This document shows positions 6,031-7,288 of a stretch of 7,288 nucleotides of DNA, one piece after another; within the stretch, counting starts at the first letter, position 1; every line of letters begins with the position of its first letter. Location of the stretch: positions 1 through 7,288 of the forward strand of contig DATCKS010000574.1 in assembly GCA_036562265.1 (NCBI GenBank), written 5' to 3'. The stretch comes from DASVDK01 sp036562265 [NCBI: Thermodesulfobacteriota bacterium]. Lineage in GTDB: Bacteria > DASVDK01. The notes beneath the pieces were generated by a model. It ran no database searches, was not told where the DNA came from, and saw only the letters and a program-made list of their open reading frames with translations. Position numbers and translations under genes: made by a program.

Positions 6031-7288
6031 TCACGCCCCGCGCGCCACTCGGGCGGGGTACAGGGGAAACCTGGCGCAGAGCTCCTGCACGTCGCGCCGC
6101 ACCCGCGCGAGGCGGGCCTCGTCGTCCACCGCCTCGAGCGCCTCGTGGATGAAGCCGGCGATGGCGACCATCTCCGCCTCCCCCATCCCGCGGGTCGTCA
6201 CGGCCGGCGTCCCGATCCGGATGCCGCTGGTCACGAAGGGGCTGCGGGTCTCGAAGGGGACCGTGTTCTTGTTCACCGTGATCCCGGCCCGATCGAGCGC
6301 CGCCTCGGCCTGCTTGCCGGTGATGTCCGTCGTCCGGAGGTCGACGAGCAGAAGGTGCGTGTCGGTGCCGCCCGAGACGAGCTTCCACCCCTTCGCCGAC
6401 AGCTCCGCGGCGAGCCGCGCGGCGTTCTTGACGACCTGCGCGATGTAGCTCTTGAACGCCGGCTCGAGCGCCTCCTTGAAGGCGACGGCCTTGGCCGCGA
6501 TCACGTGCATGAGCGGCCCGCCCTGGATGCCCGGGAAGATCGCCTTGTTGACGGCGGCGATCCGCTCGGCCGAGCCGAGCACCATCCCTCCCCGCGGGCC
6601 GCGGAGCGTCTTGTGGGTCGTCGTCGTCACGTAGTCGCACACGCCCACGGGGTTCGGGTGGAAGCCGGTCGCTACCAGCCCGGCCGGATGCGCGATGTCG
6701 GCCATCAGGACGGCGCCGACCTCGTCGGCGATCTCGCGGAACGGACGGTAGTCGATGGCGCGCGGGTAGGCCGACGCGCCGGCGATGATCATCTTCGGGC
6801 GGTGCCGGCGGGCCAGGTCGGCGACCTGGTCCATGTCGATCCGGTGATCGGACTCGCGCACCCCGTACGGGATGATCTTGTAGAGGAGGCCGGAGAAGTT
6901 CACCGGGCTGCCGTGCGTGAGGTGGCCGCCCATCGAGAGGTTCATGCCGAGCACCGTGTCGCCAGGCTTCAGCGCCGCGAGGTAGACGGCCATGTTCGCC
7001 TGCGCGCCCGAGTGCGGCTGTACGTTGGCCGCCTCGGCGCCGAAGAGCCGGCAGGCGCGCTCGATGGCGAGCCGCTCGGCCTCGTCGATGACCTCGCAGC
7101 CGCCGTAGTAGCGCTTGCCCGGGTAGCCCTCGGCGTACTTGTTGGTGAGGGGGCTTCCCGCGGCCTCGAGCACCGCCTCGCTCACGAAGTTCTCCGAGGC
7201 GATGAGCTCGAGGTGATCGCCCTGCCGCACCGTCTCGCGGCGGATGATGTCGGCGATCTCGGGATCGACCTCTCGAAGCGGAGCGCCC
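6031..7288 (-). CDS. glyA: Serine hydroxymethyltransferase, first few residues outside the window
   Basis: This PLP enzyme interconverts serine and glycine with transfer of a one-carbon unit to tetrahydrofolate. The frame enters at the right edge and gives 418 visible residues to TGA at 6033-6031, against about 417 in full-length E. coli GlyA, so only a short N-terminus is missing. Translation upstream of the GTG at 7230 gives [16 protein letters not shown], which is clearly part of the family, so that GTG is not the start. Visible motifs in order are [32 protein letters not shown] (phosphate binding), DIAHPAGLV, and the PLP-lysine motif [13 protein letters not shown] with the lysine codon at 6612-6610. 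The C-terminal domain includes [16 protein letters not shown]. No residue usually critical in the family looks changed. It is followed after 33 nt by nrdR and is probably in the same transcript. Confidence 0.98.
   Translation of the reverse strand, partial: GAPLREVDPEIADIIRRETVRQGDHLELIASENFVSEAVLEAAGSPLTNKYAEGYPGKRYYGGCEVIDEAERLAIERACRLFGAEAANVQPHSGAQANMAVYLAALKPGDTVLGMNLSMGGHLTHGSPVNFSGLLYKIIPYGVRESDHRIDMDQVADLARRHRPKMIIAGASAYPRAIDYRPFREIADEVGAVLMADIAHPAGLVATGFHPNPVGVCDYVTTTTHKTLRGPRGGMVLGSAERIAAVNKAIFPGIQGGPLMHVIAAKAVAFKEALEPAFKSYIAQVVKNAARLAAELSAKGWKLVSGGTDTHLLLVDLRTTDITGKQAEAALDRAGITVNKNTVPFETRSPFVTSGIRIGTPAVTTRGMGEAEMVAIAGFIHEALEAVDDEARLARVRRDVQELCARFPLYPARVARGA

Noticed and set aside
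1-7288. Search for CRISPR arrays, tRNA or rRNA genes, insertion-sequence ends and an FMN riboswitch
   Set aside because: No direct-repeat array, tRNA-like cloverleaf, transposase or RFN-like leader was seen. Nearly all of the window is coding sequence.

Overview
The window is about 70% G+C or higher. Every gene I can support lies on the minus strand, so transcription runs from position 7288 down to 1. The layout is a housekeeping cluster of glyA, nrdR, ribD, ribE, ribBA, ribH, nusB and a short gene for an M17-aminopeptidase N-terminal domain. A second transcription unit follows, beginning with a DUF4388 protein that runs off the left edge. This gene order, together with DUF4388 (common in Myxococcota, other deltaproteobacterial lineages and Acidobacteria-like phyla), suggests a GC-rich, probably uncultured, deltaproteobacterium-like, Methylomirabilota/Rokubacteria-like or Acidobacteriota-like bacterium. 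I cannot fix the phylum from sequence alone.

Region by region: 6031-7288 is glyA (serine hydroxymethyltransferase), missing only its first few residues. 5515-5997 is nrdR, the ATP-cone and zinc-ribbon repressor of ribonucleotide reductase genes. 2020-5525 carries a complete riboflavin pathway set in four genes: ribD (deaminase/reductase), ribE (riboflavin synthase), ribBA (DHBP synthase fused to GTP cyclohydrolase II) and ribH (lumazine synthase). 1577-2014 is nusB. 963-1580 is a stand-alone peptidase M17 N-terminal domain with no catalytic domain. 777-962 is the only real intergenic region and holds a good sigma70-type promoter for the next gene. 1-776 is the N-terminal part of a DUF4388 protein with two MshEN-like repeats and a Pro/Ala-rich tail.

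The genes from nrdR to the M17-like gene are nearly fused. nrdR overlaps ribD by 11 nt. ribD and ribE are separated by 1 nt. ribE/ribBA share TGATG, ribBA/ribH and nusB/M17-like each share GTGA, and ribH/nusB are 5 nt apart. This points to one polycistronic mRNA with translational coupling. Together the genes supply one-carbon units and glycine (GlyA), control of deoxynucleotide synthesis (NrdR), flavin synthesis (Rib proteins) and rRNA antitermination (NusB).

I did not find a clearly new system. The points most worth a second look are a His-to-Gln change at the expected metal ligand of the RibB domain, the orphan M17 N-terminal domain translationally coupled to nusB, and the possible c-di-GMP-binding repeats in the DUF4388 protein.
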